Shown one piece after another: positions 29,572 through 38,605 of a stretch of 64,000 bases of DNA (positions within the stretch are counted from its first letter, which is position 1; every line of letters begins with the position of its first letter). The notes beneath the pieces were generated by a model. It worked only from the letters and a program-made list of their open reading frames with translations, did no database searches and was not told the origin of the DNA. The stretch covers positions 5,208,001 to 5,272,000 of the forward strand of contig NZ_BLKZ01000001.1 of the NCBI RefSeq assembly GCF_010723575.1, given 5' to 3'. The translations under genes were made by a program, and so were the position numbers. This DNA is from Mycobacterium bourgelatii (lineage in GTDB: Bacteria; Actinomycetota; Actinomycetes; Mycobacteriales; Mycobacteriaceae).

Positions 29572-31124
29572 ATGATTGAGCCGACGGCAGGGGAGGCTCC
29601 CCTGCCGTCGGCGCCCCAGTCGGTGTCGTCGGCGCCGCCACCCTCGCCTGCCGAGCCGACCGAGCCTGCCGAGCCGCGCGATCCGGCGCCACCGTCGGTG
29701 CCGCAGGCGCGGATCGCGCACGCCTTCTCGGTGCAATTGCTCTGCCGGGCACTGGGGATGCTGGCCTCGGTCGTTTCCGTCGCGATGACGGCCCGCTACC
29801 TAGGGCCGGACCGGTACGGACAGCTCATGGTCGCGGTCGCCTTCATCGGGATATGGACGAGCATGACCGATCTCGGCATCAGCACCGTCATCGTGCGCCG
29901 AGTGACGTCCGGCCGCGGTGAATTGGAACGACTGGTCCGTGTGAACAGCGGTCTGTCCCTGGTGTATTGCCTCCCCTTGGGGATCATCGCGGCGATCACC
30001 GGGTTGCTCATCTATCGCGACGCCAGCGTGCGGGTCATGTTGGTGGTGCTGTCGGGACAGCTGCTGATGCTGACGATGCGCACGCGGTTCGAGCCGGTGT
30101 TCCTGTCCACCGTCCGCTTTTCCGCGGTGGCCATTTCCGATCTCGCGGGCCGGCTGGGCACACTGGCGATGGTCAGCTGGCTGGTGACCGCCCACGCCGA
30201 CGTGATCTGGTTCGCGGTGGCACAGCTGATCCCACCGGCCGTGCAGTTGTTGATCCAAGGCACGGCGGCCGCCCAGCACATCTCGCTGCGCCCGATTTTC
30301 GCGCTACGCGAAGCCCTCGACCTGTTGCGAGAAAGCCTGCCGCTGATGGGCGTAGCGGTGGTCGGCATCGTGTATTGGCGCGCCGACGGCGTGATTCTGT
30401 CGCTGATGAGCACCCATGCCGAGGTCGGGGTGTACGGGTTGGCGTATCTGATCGCGTTCAACACCGAGGCGCTGTCGGTCTTTTTCCTCAAGTCGACGTT
30501 GTCGACGGCCACCGAACTCTTCGCCCGCGATGTCAAGGCTTACGTCGTATTCCTGCGCCGCAGTGTGGAATTGATGTACTTCATTGCCGTCCCGGTTGCT
30601 GTGGTCGGCAGCATGCTGGCGGTACCTCTGTGAGGCTGTTCGGCGACCAGGCTTTCGTCGACGGCCGCGGCGGACCGACGCTGGCACTGCTGTTCATTGC
30701 TGTCGCGCTGCGCTTTGTCACGGCAACTCTCGGCCAGGGGCTGTTCGCCTGCCACCAGCAACGGTTCTTCTTCCAATTGTTCGTGGCGACTCTGGTGTTG
30801 AATCTCACGCTGAACCTTGTCCTGGACGGCCGGTACGGCGCCGTCGGCGCGGGTGTCGCACTGGTGGCAACCGAACTGTTCGGCATGCTGTTCGCCCGCT
30901 GGCGGCTACGTCGCGAGTGCGGCTATCGCGACCCAGGCTGGTTCCTGCTGCAAGTGTTGGTGCCTACGGCTGCCAGTGTCCCTGTCGTGCTGCTGCTTTC
31001 GGGTCAACACGTGGTTTTGATCCTGGCGGCGGCCGGTGCGGTATATCTCGCCGTCAGCATGGTCGTCGGGCCTGTCAAGTGGTCGATGATGACCGGACTC
31101 TTCGGAAAGCAGGTGGTGGCATGA
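29572..31124 (+). pseudogene. Wzx-like polysaccharide flippase, single frameshift
   Basis: The N-terminal part has a Pro-rich cytosolic leader and then MATE/MOP-type helices (RIAHAFSVQLLCRALGMLAS, ARYLGPDRYGQLMVA, IVYWRADGVILSLM). It stops at TGA 30631. The frame -1 to it continues as VRLFGDQAFVDGRGGPTLAL and further helices to a stop at 31124. One extra G in CCTCTG|TGAGG would give a single protein of 517 residues with 12-14 helices, normal for Wzx. I chose ATG 29572 because GGAGGGGG lies seven bases upstream; ATG 29557 is possible. As read, the flippase lacks its last helices. Confidence 0.88.
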
Positions 31125-33190
31125 CGATCGAAATGGACCGCGCGTATCTCAAACGGCCGGTCGGCGCCACGGCCCGATCGCTGCCGTCCGAGCGACCGCT
31201 GGCGGCGTTGATCGTGACCTACAAGAGTCACGATCTGGTGGAAGGTTGTCTGGCCGGCCTCGCCGAGCATGCGCCCGAACTGCCCGTCTACGTCTATGAG
31301 AACAGCGGCGACCAGTACCCCGGCCGCGAAGAGTTGGTCGCGCGCCATCTGAACGTGCACTGGGTGCTCGGATCGGTGAACCTCGGATTCGGCGCCGCGT
31401 TCAACGCGTTGGTGGAGCACGTTCCTGCCGATGCCGACCTGCTGCTGTTGAACGCCGACACCCGGCTGGTGGGTCCGTTGACCCGAACCCGAGAGTTGTT
31501 GCGTCAGCATGGTGTGGCGGCCGTCTCGCCGTTGATCAACGACAGGGGTGCCCCCGGTCCGGCGCAGTGGGACATCGCTACTCGCCGCCGCACCCTGGGC
31601 CGGGCCTTGGTTGCGGCCGCCGGCTATTCGGATGCGCTGCGGGGCACCCCGGTCTCCCACTTGTATGCCAGCCAGCCCACCGAATCACAAAGCATCGACG
31701 GTTACGTGGCCGGCATTTGCCTGGCCATCAACCGCGAGGCCTGGAACGAAATCGGCGGCTTCGACGAGGAGTTCTTCCTTTACGGCGAGGAAACCGATTG
31801 GCAGCAACGTGCCACCGCGGCGGGCTGGCGGGTGCTGTTGGCCAACGAACTCGACGTCGAACACGGCAACCCCGCGGCGGCGGTCAACACGGTCAACACG
31901 GTCAACACGGTCAACACGGCGCCCGAACCGGGCGCCGCGCACGGGGCGGAAGTGTCCAGCCCCGAGCGGCGCCGCAACCGTGACTTGTTGCGCGCCAACA
32001 TCGCTCTGCTGCTCGAACGCGAACACACCGTTCATCACGCCGACGTCTACCTGGCCGGCACCACGATCCTGGAGCGGGTGCAGCGGTCCAAGCGCGATGC
32101 ACGTAAGCGGTTCATCGCCGTTCGCCGCACCTCCAAGCCGTCCATCGTCATCACCACCAACCGCCCGGTGTATGGCGGCGCCGAACGCCAGAAGGCACTG
32201 TTGGCAACGGAATTGGACCGGCGCGGATACCCGGTCACCATCGCCTGCATGCAGCGTTTCGGCCCGCTGATCAAAGAGATCCCGCACGGCGTGCGGGTGG
32301 TGCGCCAACCCTGGTGGGCCCCGGCGCTGGACCTGCCCGCCGGACCCGCCGTGCTGATCAGTGGCGACACCAACACGGAGACAGGCTTCGCCGCCCTATG
32401 GCGCGCGGGTGCCAGGAACCGACGCTGGCTGGTCGCACCGCACGTGCCGCCCGAAAACGACCGGCCGATCTACTCGCGGCCGCTCACCGCGGCGATGCGC
32501 CGCGCGGACGGCTTCGTCGCATTGGCACACCGCCACTGGGACATGCTCACCGTGCACCATCGGCTCGGCCACCGGCCGTCGCGACTATTCATCGCTCCCA
32601 ACGGCGTTGCGGTGACCGACGCGCCTCGGCGGCGCGTCCGCCCCGCCGGCGAGCCACCGCACCTGGTCATGCTGTCCCGCATCGTCGAACACAAGAACCC
32701 GCAGCTCCTGATCGAGGCGCTGGCAGGGTTGGCCGAGCTACCTTGGAAACTCTCGATCTTCGGGGACGGACCCGACCGGGAGCGGTTGCAGGCCGGCACG
32801 CCGGCCGAGCTGTGCGACCGTGTCCACTGGCGCGGGTGGTCCACCGGGCCGGGGCCGGCACTGGCCGACGCCGACCTGCTCTGTGTACCGAGTCGGTCCG
32901 AAGCATTTCCGCTCGTGGTTCTGGAAGCGATGGCCCGAGGGGTGCCAGTCGCTGCGTCGGGGGTCTGCGCGGTGCCGGAAATGCTCGACTTCGGCAAGGC
33001 AGGTTATGTCGTCGAGCCAGTGTCGGTGTCGGCATGGCGAACTCGATTGGCCGACATCCTGGCCAACCCGGACGCACTGCCGGCGATGGGCGAGCGCGGT
33101 TTCGCGCGTCTGTGCTCCCACTACACGGTGGAAGCGATGACCGATGCCTACCTGGACGCAATAGATGCCGTGTTGTGCAGCCCCCTGTGA
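31121..33190 (+). CDS. Two-domain glycosyltransferase (GT2 fused to GT4)
   Basis: This 689-residue protein has an N-terminal GT2 domain (LAALIVTYKSHDLVEGCLAG, NLGFGAAFNALVEH, LLLLNADTRL, GYVAGICLAINREAWNEIGG, FDEEFFLYGEETDW), typical of rhamnosyltransferases. A linker contains VNT repeats. The C-terminal GT4 domain has VYGGAERQKALLATEL, MLSRIVEHKNPQLLIEAL, FGDGPDRERLQ and the donor-binding SEAFPLVVLEAMARGVPV. The protein could add two consecutive sugars of the repeat unit. The ATG overlaps the wzx stop as ATGA. Confidence 0.92.
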   Translation: MTIEMDRAYLKRPVGATARSLPSERPLAALIVTYKSHDLVEGCLAGLAEHAPELPVYVYENSGDQYPGREELVARHLNVHWVLGSVNLGFGAAFNALVEHVPADADLLLLNADTRLVGPLTRTRELLRQHGVAAVSPLINDRGAPGPAQWDIATRRRTLGRALVAAAGYSDALRGTPVSHLYASQPTESQSIDGYVAGICLAINREAWNEIGGFDEEFFLYGEETDWQQRATAAGWRVLLANELDVEHGNPAAAVNTVNTVNTVNTAPEPGAAHGAEVSSPERRRNRDLLRANIALLLEREHTVHHADVYLAGTTILERVQRSKRDARKRFIAVRRTSKPSIVITTNRPVYGGAERQKALLATELDRRGYPVTIACMQRFGPLIKEIPHGVRVVRQPWWAPALDLPAGPAVLISGDTNTETGFAALWRAGARNRRWLVAPHVPPENDRPIYSRPLTAAMRRADGFVALAHRHWDMLTVHHRLGHRPSRLFIAPNGVAVTDAPRRRVRPAGEPPHLVMLSRIVEHKNPQLLIEALAGLAELPWKLSIFGDGPDRERLQAGTPAELCDRVHWRGWSTGPGPALADADLLCVPSRSEAFPLVVLEAMARGVPVAASGVCAVPEMLDFGKAGYVVEPVSVSAWRTRLADILANPDALPAMGERGFARLCSHYTVEAMTDAYLDAIDAVLCSPL
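31882..31917 (+). repeat. In-gene 9-bp tandem repeat (GGTCAACAC x4)
   Basis: Four uninterrupted copies of a 9-base unit encode (VNT)n in the linker between the two glycosyltransferase domains. Copy-number changes would keep the reading frame and only change linker length. Confidence 0.95.
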
Positions 33191-33225
33191 AAACCCTCCG
33201 TTGGATAGAAGGAAACGAGAAATCG

Positions 33226-34476
33226 ATGAAATGCCGCCTGTGCGACTCGAACCGAATGCTCAGTGTGTTGGACCTTGGCGCCACACCGCCGTGCGAAAAG
33301 ATCCTCTCCGCGGACGAGCTGGACCTGCCTGAACCCACCTTCCCGCTGCACCTGCGGCTGTGCGAAGACTGCCTGCTGCTGCAGATTCCCGCGTTGATCA
33401 CGCCGGAGGACACCTTCACCGAATACGCCTACTACTCTTCGTATTCCGACAGCTGGGTGCGGCACGCGAAATCCTTTGTGGAAGACGCGGTCCGACGACT
33501 GGGGCTCGACGCCGACTCGTTCATGGTGGAAGTCGCCAGCAACGATGGCTACCTGCTGCAACACGCCGTCGCCGCGGGCATACCGTGCCTGGGCATCGAG
33601 CCTTCCGTCAACGTTGGTGCCGCCGCCGTCGAACGGGGCGTCTCGACGTGGACGGAATTCCTCGACGAAGACGTGGCGCGCCGCGTGCGCACGCAGTACC
33701 GGCCGGCGGATCTGGTGGTCGCCAACAACGTCTATGCCCACATTCCCGATCTGCGGGGTTTCACCAAGTCCTTACGCGGATTGCTCGCCGACGACGGCTG
33801 GTTGAGCATCGAGGTGCACCACGCGCTGAACCTGGTGTCCCTCGGCCAGTTCGACACCATTTACCACGAACACTTCCAGTACTACACGCTGTTCTCGGCG
33901 ACCTATGCGCTTGCCCAGGCCGGGCTTGCCGTGGTGGATGTCGAACTGCTGCCGACCCACGGCGGGTCAATCCGGGTGTGGGCCCGGCCCGTGGAGTCCG
34001 CCGGCGCGCCGACGGCACGGGTTTGTGAGGTGCTGCTGATGGAAGAGGCTGCGGGACTTCATCGCTCGGACGGCTATCTGCAACTGCGGCGGCGCACCGA
34101 GGCGATTCGTCACGACCTGCTGGCGTTCTTGTTGCGCTGCCGCGCCCAGGGGAAGCGCGTCGTCGGGTACGGGGCGCCGGGCAAGGGCAACACGCTGCTG
34201 AACTACTGCGGGATCCGCAGCGATCTGCTCGAGTACACGGTCGACCGCAATCCTTACAAGCACGGCCATTTCACACCGGGCACCCGGATTCCCATTCACG
34301 ACCCCGAGATGATCGCCAAGGACCGTCCGGATGTGGTGTTGGGACTGCCGTGGAACCTGGAGCCCGAGCTCACCGACCAACTCAGCTATATCGCCGAATG
34401 GGGTGGCCAATTGGTCTTTCCGCTCCCGACCCTGCACGTCGCGGACTTGAAGTCGCGCAGCGCCGCGCTGCGATGA
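33226..34476 (+). CDS. SAM-dependent sugar C-methyltransferase-type protein
   Basis: This 416-residue protein has the three-part layout of TylC3-like sugar C-methyltransferases. An N-terminal zinc-binding domain carries paired cysteines (CRLC at residue 3 and CEDC at about residue 46). The class I methyltransferase core has FMVEVASNDGYLLQHAVAAG, GIEPSVNVG and VANNVYAHIPDL, and EVHHALNLV with YHEHFQYYTL. The C-terminal domain has GKRVVGYGAPGKGNTLLNYC. Such enzymes methylate carbon 3 of dTDP-4-keto-deoxysugars, so the glycan may contain a branched-chain sugar. It is 35 bp after the fused glycosyltransferase and overlaps the next gene as ATGA. Confidence 0.92.
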   Translation: MKCRLCDSNRMLSVLDLGATPPCEKILSADELDLPEPTFPLHLRLCEDCLLLQIPALITPEDTFTEYAYYSSYSDSWVRHAKSFVEDAVRRLGLDADSFMVEVASNDGYLLQHAVAAGIPCLGIEPSVNVGAAAVERGVSTWTEFLDEDVARRVRTQYRPADLVVANNVYAHIPDLRGFTKSLRGLLADDGWLSIEVHHALNLVSLGQFDTIYHEHFQYYTLFSATYALAQAGLAVVDVELLPTHGGSIRVWARPVESAGAPTARVCEVLLMEEAAGLHRSDGYLQLRRRTEAIRHDLLAFLLRCRAQGKRVVGYGAPGKGNTLLNYCGIRSDLLEYTVDRNPYKHGHFTPGTRIPIHDPEMIAKDRPDVVLGLPWNLEPELTDQLSYIAEWGGQLVFPLPTLHVADLKSRSAALR

Positions 34477-35588
34477 GCGGCTGCCGAGGGTGCGGCGGCA
34501 CCGAACTGACCAGGGTGTTGGATCTGGGGAATCTGCCCGCGGCAGATGACTTTCCGTTGGCAACCCAACCGATCAGTGCCAGCGAGTCGGCCCATGCACT
34601 GGCGATGGATCTGTGTGGGTGCTGCGGGCTTGCCCAACTCGCCGATGACGACACCATCACCGCCGAACCCCGCGGGATCGAACCGCAGGCCCTGCGCGAC
34701 CAGGCCGCCGACGCCGTCCAACGCGTGGCGGATGCCGGCTTGCTACGTGGCACGACGATACGCGAATTCGGCAGCCCGCATGGCGGTACGTGGCTGCCGC
34801 TCCTCGCCGAACGCGGGTTTGTGGTGGCCCCCGGAGCCGCGACTGACCACCCGGCGGATATCGTGCTCGATTCGTTCGGTGTCATGCACGACCCCGATCA
34901 GCGTGCCTCCTTCGAAGTGCGGGCAAAGGCAACCGCACCGGACGGGCTGTTGCTGGTGCAGTTCCCCTCGCTCATGGCGATGGTGACGCAAGGGCAGTGG
35001 AATGCGTTGCGGCACGGTCACTTCGGCTACTACTCACTGACCGCCTTGATCAGGCTGCTCGATGCCGTCGGGATGAGCGTAGCCACGGCGTGGGAGTTCG
35101 ACCTGTACGGTGGCACCTTTCTGGTGGCCGCGGTGCACGGTCGGACCGAGCCGGACGAGCGCATCAACGACATTTTGCAGCGCGAGCGGGATTTCGGGGT
35201 GACGGATCCCGATGTGCTCGGCCGGCTGCAGCGAGCCGTCGAAAGTCACGCGGCACAGCTGCGCGATTGGCTTGTCGCGCAGGCGAACAGCCAGCACACG
35301 GTGTACAGCTACGGCGCCGGTTCGCGCGTGCCAGCCCTGTTCAGCATCGCCGGTGTCGATCGAAGCCTCGTCGCCGCAGTCGCCGACGGCTCCCCCCTCA
35401 AGCAGGGGCGCCGCATCCCGGGAACCGATATCTCGATCATCTCCCCCGAGCAGCTGATCGCCGCCGATCCCGACCGCGTACTGCTCACGCTGCCGGACCT
35501 GTACGACGAGGTTCGGGACCGCTACCCCCAACTCGACGGGCGCTGGTGGGTTGATCCCGGCCCGGTGGGGGCCACGGTACCGCGATGA
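34473..35588 (+). CDS. Diverged C-methyltransferase-like protein
   Basis: This 371-residue protein has the same layout as the preceding gene: an N-terminal Cys-rich zinc site (SGCRGCGGTELTRVLDLGN, then CGCCGLAQL), a weak methyltransferase core and a C-terminal domain (TVYSYGAGSRVPALFSIAGV). The core is shorter, and the SAM-binding glycine motif is reduced to IREFGSPHGGTWLPLL. It could be a second methyltransferase with another target or an inactive partner of the first. It starts in an ATGA overlap and ends in one. Confidence 0.8.
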   Translation: MSGCRGCGGTELTRVLDLGNLPAADDFPLATQPISASESAHALAMDLCGCCGLAQLADDDTITAEPRGIEPQALRDQAADAVQRVADAGLLRGTTIREFGSPHGGTWLPLLAERGFVVAPGAATDHPADIVLDSFGVMHDPDQRASFEVRAKATAPDGLLLVQFPSLMAMVTQGQWNALRHGHFGYYSLTALIRLLDAVGMSVATAWEFDLYGGTFLVAAVHGRTEPDERINDILQRERDFGVTDPDVLGRLQRAVESHAAQLRDWLVAQANSQHTVYSYGAGSRVPALFSIAGVDRSLVAAVADGSPLKQGRRIPGTDISIISPEQLIAADPDRVLLTLPDLYDEVRDRYPQLDGRWWVDPGPVGATVPR

Positions 35589-36787
35589 CCGCCCGTCGAG
35601 TGCTGTGGCTTTCGCCATGGCTGCGGCCGCTGGCCCGGGTCCAGGCCGAGGCGTTGCAGCGGCGTGGCACCGAAGTGCTGTTGGTGACCTCCGACCAGCA
35701 TCCGGAGTCCGACGCTCCGCGAAGCTATGAACTGGTGCTGGACCCGCGATTTCGCACGGTCGCGACCTGGCCTGACACGGTTGCCGCCTGGCGCCGGGTC
35801 CGCGACTTCCGAGCGGACGTTGTGATCACCGAGTTGGTTCGGGATCCGCGCTGGATCGCGCTGACCGGGCGCAAACCACGGATACAGCTCGTCCATGACG
35901 ACCGTCCCCACGACGCGGGCGAACAGCGGCCGGCTTACGAGCGTGCGGTGTTTGATCGCTGGGGTGCGCGGTCGGCGGCCACCGTCACCTACAGCCGCTA
36001 CGTCGCGGCCGCCGTCACCGCGCGGCGCGACGTGGCCGGCACCGACGTGCACGTGGTGCCCCTCACCAGCGACCTGGACGCGAAACATGTTCCGTCGTTG
36101 GTCAGTTCCTACGAGCGTCGTGACTTCGTCATGATCGGCCGACTCAACCCCTACAAGAACATCGACGTCGTGCTCGAAGCCTGGCGGCGTCACGTGGACG
36201 GCGGTGAGTGGCGTGGCGACAACCTGGTGCTCATCGGCGACGGGCAACTCGGTGACCGCAGACTGCCGAAGCACACACAATGGCGCGCCGGCAGGTACCG
36301 CTACTCCGACGTCATCGAAATGCTCGCTGCGGCAAAGGGCTCTGTTGCCCACTACCGGCGTGCCTCACAAAGCGGAGTGCAGGTGCTCTCCATGCAGCAG
36401 GCGGTGATGCCCATCGTTTCCACGGCCGGTGGCCTGCCCGAATACCAACCGCCCGAATGCGCTCCGGTGGGGATCGACGACGTGGCAGGGCTTGCCGCCA
36501 CGTTCGACCGGCTCGCCGATCCCGCGGTGGCGGCCCGCTCCGGCGTGGTCGCGGCGCGGCATTACGCGCAGCGCTGCACCGTCGAGCACGCCGCGGATGG
36601 GCTACTGAAAGTCATCGACGAGGTGTTGTCACCTGCCGCGAGTGGACGCAACAGCCACGCACCGCGCAGAAGTCGTGCACGTATTGCTTCGGCATGGCGA
36701 ACGGATGAAATTCATCCGACCTCACCATGGACATCTGGTCGCGCTCGACGTCGAACTCCGACACCGGCCGCAGCCCCGACTCGGTGA
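35585..36787 (+). CDS. GT4-like glycosyltransferase with an unusual C-terminal extension
   Basis: The first 350 or so residues read as a GT-B glycosyltransferase: RRVLWLSPWLRPLARVQAEA at the N terminus, FVMIGRLNPYKNIDVVLEAW, VLIGDGQLGD and a donor site around SQSGVQVLSMQQAVMPIVST. The last 50 or so residues (from GRNSHAPRRSRAR) are basic, low in structure and lie antisense to the convergent FkbM gene, overlapping it by 176 bp. The natural end was probably near VIDEVLS at about 36630, so the tail looks like a lost stop or a frameshift product. It is the last gene of operon 1. Confidence 0.82.
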   Translation: MTARRVLWLSPWLRPLARVQAEALQRRGTEVLLVTSDQHPESDAPRSYELVLDPRFRTVATWPDTVAAWRRVRDFRADVVITELVRDPRWIALTGRKPRIQLVHDDRPHDAGEQRPAYERAVFDRWGARSAATVTYSRYVAAAVTARRDVAGTDVHVVPLTSDLDAKHVPSLVSSYERRDFVMIGRLNPYKNIDVVLEAWRRHVDGGEWRGDNLVLIGDGQLGDRRLPKHTQWRAGRYRYSDVIEMLAAAKGSVAHYRRASQSGVQVLSMQQAVMPIVSTAGGLPEYQPPECAPVGIDDVAGLAATFDRLADPAVAARSGVVAARHYAQRCTVEHAADGLLKVIDEVLSPAASGRNSHAPRRSRARIASAWRTDEIHPTSPWTSGRARRRTPTPAAAPTR

Positions 36788-37493
36788 TGGCATACACGAA
36801 GTAGCCAAGGTCTTCGATCTCGTCGAATAGCTTGGAGATTGGCACGTCGAGATGGCGCTGTTCGATCTCGATGAGTATCGAGGGGCGCCAACGCCGAAAC
36901 ATCTCGGCGCCCCCGCGCAGCACGGCCGTCTCGTGCCCTTCCACGTCGATCTTGACGAAATCCACTTCAACGCCGTGCAATTCGTCGTCCAACCGAACCA
37001 CCGGGACTTCGATCTTGCGGACGGTCACATCCTGACCGTCGAACCCGTGCGCGAGACTGCCTTGCGCGGTCACCTGCCGATTGCGCCGTTCTGGCACCAG
37101 GATTTCCGCGCTACCGACATGATCGGATACCGCGACCGGACTGAAATGCACGCCGGGGCGGGTCGTGGCGAGTTTGCGCAGCATCGGCGCGTTGTCCGGG
37201 TGCGGTTCAAAGCTGTACACCTGCCCGGACGTTCCGACGCGTCGGGCCAGGTGGTAGGTGAACAGGCCCCAACTGGCGCCCACGTCGACCACCGTCGCCC
37301 CGATGGGCGCAAAGTGATCGGCCACCGTCATCGCGAGATCCTGGGAACTTCTTCGCCGCCAGAGCATCTCGGTCGCGGTCGCCATCGCGGCGCGGCCGAG
37401 GTATCGCCCGACGTTCCGCACCGTCACATACTTTGCGGCCCAATTGGCTGCTTCGCTGTGCAGCAAGCGGTCCCTCACGGTCACTTTGTTCAC
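36612..37493 (-). CDS. FkbM-family methyltransferase
   Basis: This 293-residue protein has the FkbM core: VVDVGASWGLFTYHLARRV with the SAM glycines, YSFEPHPDNAPMLRKLA, VRLDDELHGVEVDFVKIDVEGHETAVLRGG and ILIEIEQRH. FkbM proteins O-methylate hydroxyls of sugars or polyketides, and in polysaccharide clusters they usually cap or decorate a sugar. The GTG start overlaps the upstream glycosyltransferase stop as GTGA. It is the last gene of operon 2, and its 3' end overlaps the convergent glycosyltransferase. Confidence 0.9.
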   Translation of the reverse strand: MNKVTVRDRLLHSEAANWAAKYVTVRNVGRYLGRAAMATATEMLWRRRSSQDLAMTVADHFAPIGATVVDVGASWGLFTYHLARRVGTSGQVYSFEPHPDNAPMLRKLATTRPGVHFSPVAVSDHVGSAEILVPERRNRQVTAQGSLAHGFDGQDVTVRKIEVPVVRLDDELHGVEVDFVKIDVEGHETAVLRGGAEMFRRWRPSILIEIEQRHLDVPISKLFDEIEDLGYFVYAITESGLRPVSEFDVERDQMSMVRSDEFHPFAMPKQYVHDFCAVRGCCVHSRQVTTPRR

Positions 37494-38605
37494 CTGCCTT
37501 CAGTTTGGTTCGTAGGTGTGGCCCGTGCGCGTTCCAACGCCATCCATAGGTGCGCCAGTCGCTCGTACCAGCGATCCAGCCCGAAATCGCCTGCGCGGCT
37601 GCGGGACGCCGCGCCCAAGCGCGCGCGCAGCGATTCGTCGTTGACCAATTCGGTTAGCGCGTCTGCGATCTGATCGGGACACCCAGGTGCCACTGCCAGA
37701 CCGGTCACCCGATCGGTGATGGCCGCGCCGATGCTGCCCACCAACGTTGTGATCGGCGCCAGCCCACAAGCCATCGCCTCCAACAGTGCCATCGGTAGAC
37801 CCTCGTCCCGGCTCGGTAGCACGAAGACGTGTGCGCTGCGCAGCAACTGGTCACGCGCGACCGGTTCGAGCCAGCCCGCAACGTGCATCGTCTCGGTGAG
37901 ACCGGCCGCTTGGATCGCCGCACGCACCTCGTCCACCTCGCCGTCGCCGGCGAGCGTCACCCGCAGTCGGGCGCGAACGTCCTCGTCGAGCCGTCCGACG
38001 GCGGTGATCAGGTCGTAGCTGCCCTTACGCGCTCCCAGCCTACCCAGCGACACCGCGTGCACCCGCTCCACGCCAGATTGGCGCACCGGGAACTGCGGAA
38101 TCGCGACGGCGTTGTGCAGCACCACGATCCGGTCACTGGGCAGCCCCAGCCGGCTTGCGTACTCGTCGACGTGGCGCTCCCCCAGCACCAACCACTGGTC
38201 GGCCGCGAGCAGACGCCGGACGGCTCGTTGCACGGTGGGCCGCAGCCCGTCGAACCACCCACCGAAGTCGTAGCTGTGGGCGTGCACCACGGTGGGCACC
38301 CCGACCCACCGGGCCGCCGCCAACGGCAGCGCTTTTCGCATCACGCTGCCGCCGTGTGCCAAATGGACGTGCAGGATGTCGGCGCGCCCGCTGAGCACCT
38401 GCCACGTGGCGCGCAGCATTCCGGCCACGCCGACCCACAGCCGATACCAGGCCGCACCCTCGATGTAGGTGGGCATCACCGTGATGCTGACCCGCTCGTC
38501 GGGATGGGCGGCCATCAACGTGACCACCGTCGCCATGCCGCCACGGCTGGCGGCCTGGGCAGGCGCGGGACCCACCACCAATATGCGGCGCTGCCCGGGC
38601 GTCAT
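37490..38605 (-). CDS. GT4 glycosyltransferase
   Basis: This 371-residue GT-B protein has an N-terminal acceptor domain (ILVVGPAPAQAASRGGMATV, ILHVHLAHGGSVMRKALPLA, VVHAHSYDFGG) and a C-terminal donor domain (VSLGRLGARKGSYDLITAV, LAGDGEVDEVRAAI, SRDEGLPMALLEAMACGLAP). The EGLPMALLEAMACG motif is the classic E-x7-E signature. I start at ATG 38605, which overlaps the wzy-like stop as ATGA; upstream in-frame starts would lie inside wzy. Confidence 0.93.
   Translation of the reverse strand: MTPGQRRILVVGPAPAQAASRGGMATVVTLMAAHPDERVSITVMPTYIEGAAWYRLWVGVAGMLRATWQVLSGRADILHVHLAHGGSVMRKALPLAAARWVGVPTVVHAHSYDFGGWFDGLRPTVQRAVRRLLAADQWLVLGERHVDEYASRLGLPSDRIVVLHNAVAIPQFPVRQSGVERVHAVSLGRLGARKGSYDLITAVGRLDEDVRARLRVTLAGDGEVDEVRAAIQAAGLTETMHVAGWLEPVARDQLLRSAHVFVLPSRDEGLPMALLEAMACGLAPITTLVGSIGAAITDRVTGLAVAPGCPDQIADALTELVNDESLRARLGAASRSRAGDFGLDRWYERLAHLWMALERARATPTNQTEGR

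Noticed and set aside
30584..31124. Reading wzx as two separate genes
   Set aside because: The second part lacks a ribosome-binding site and continues the same flippase fold directly after the first, so a frameshift is more likely.
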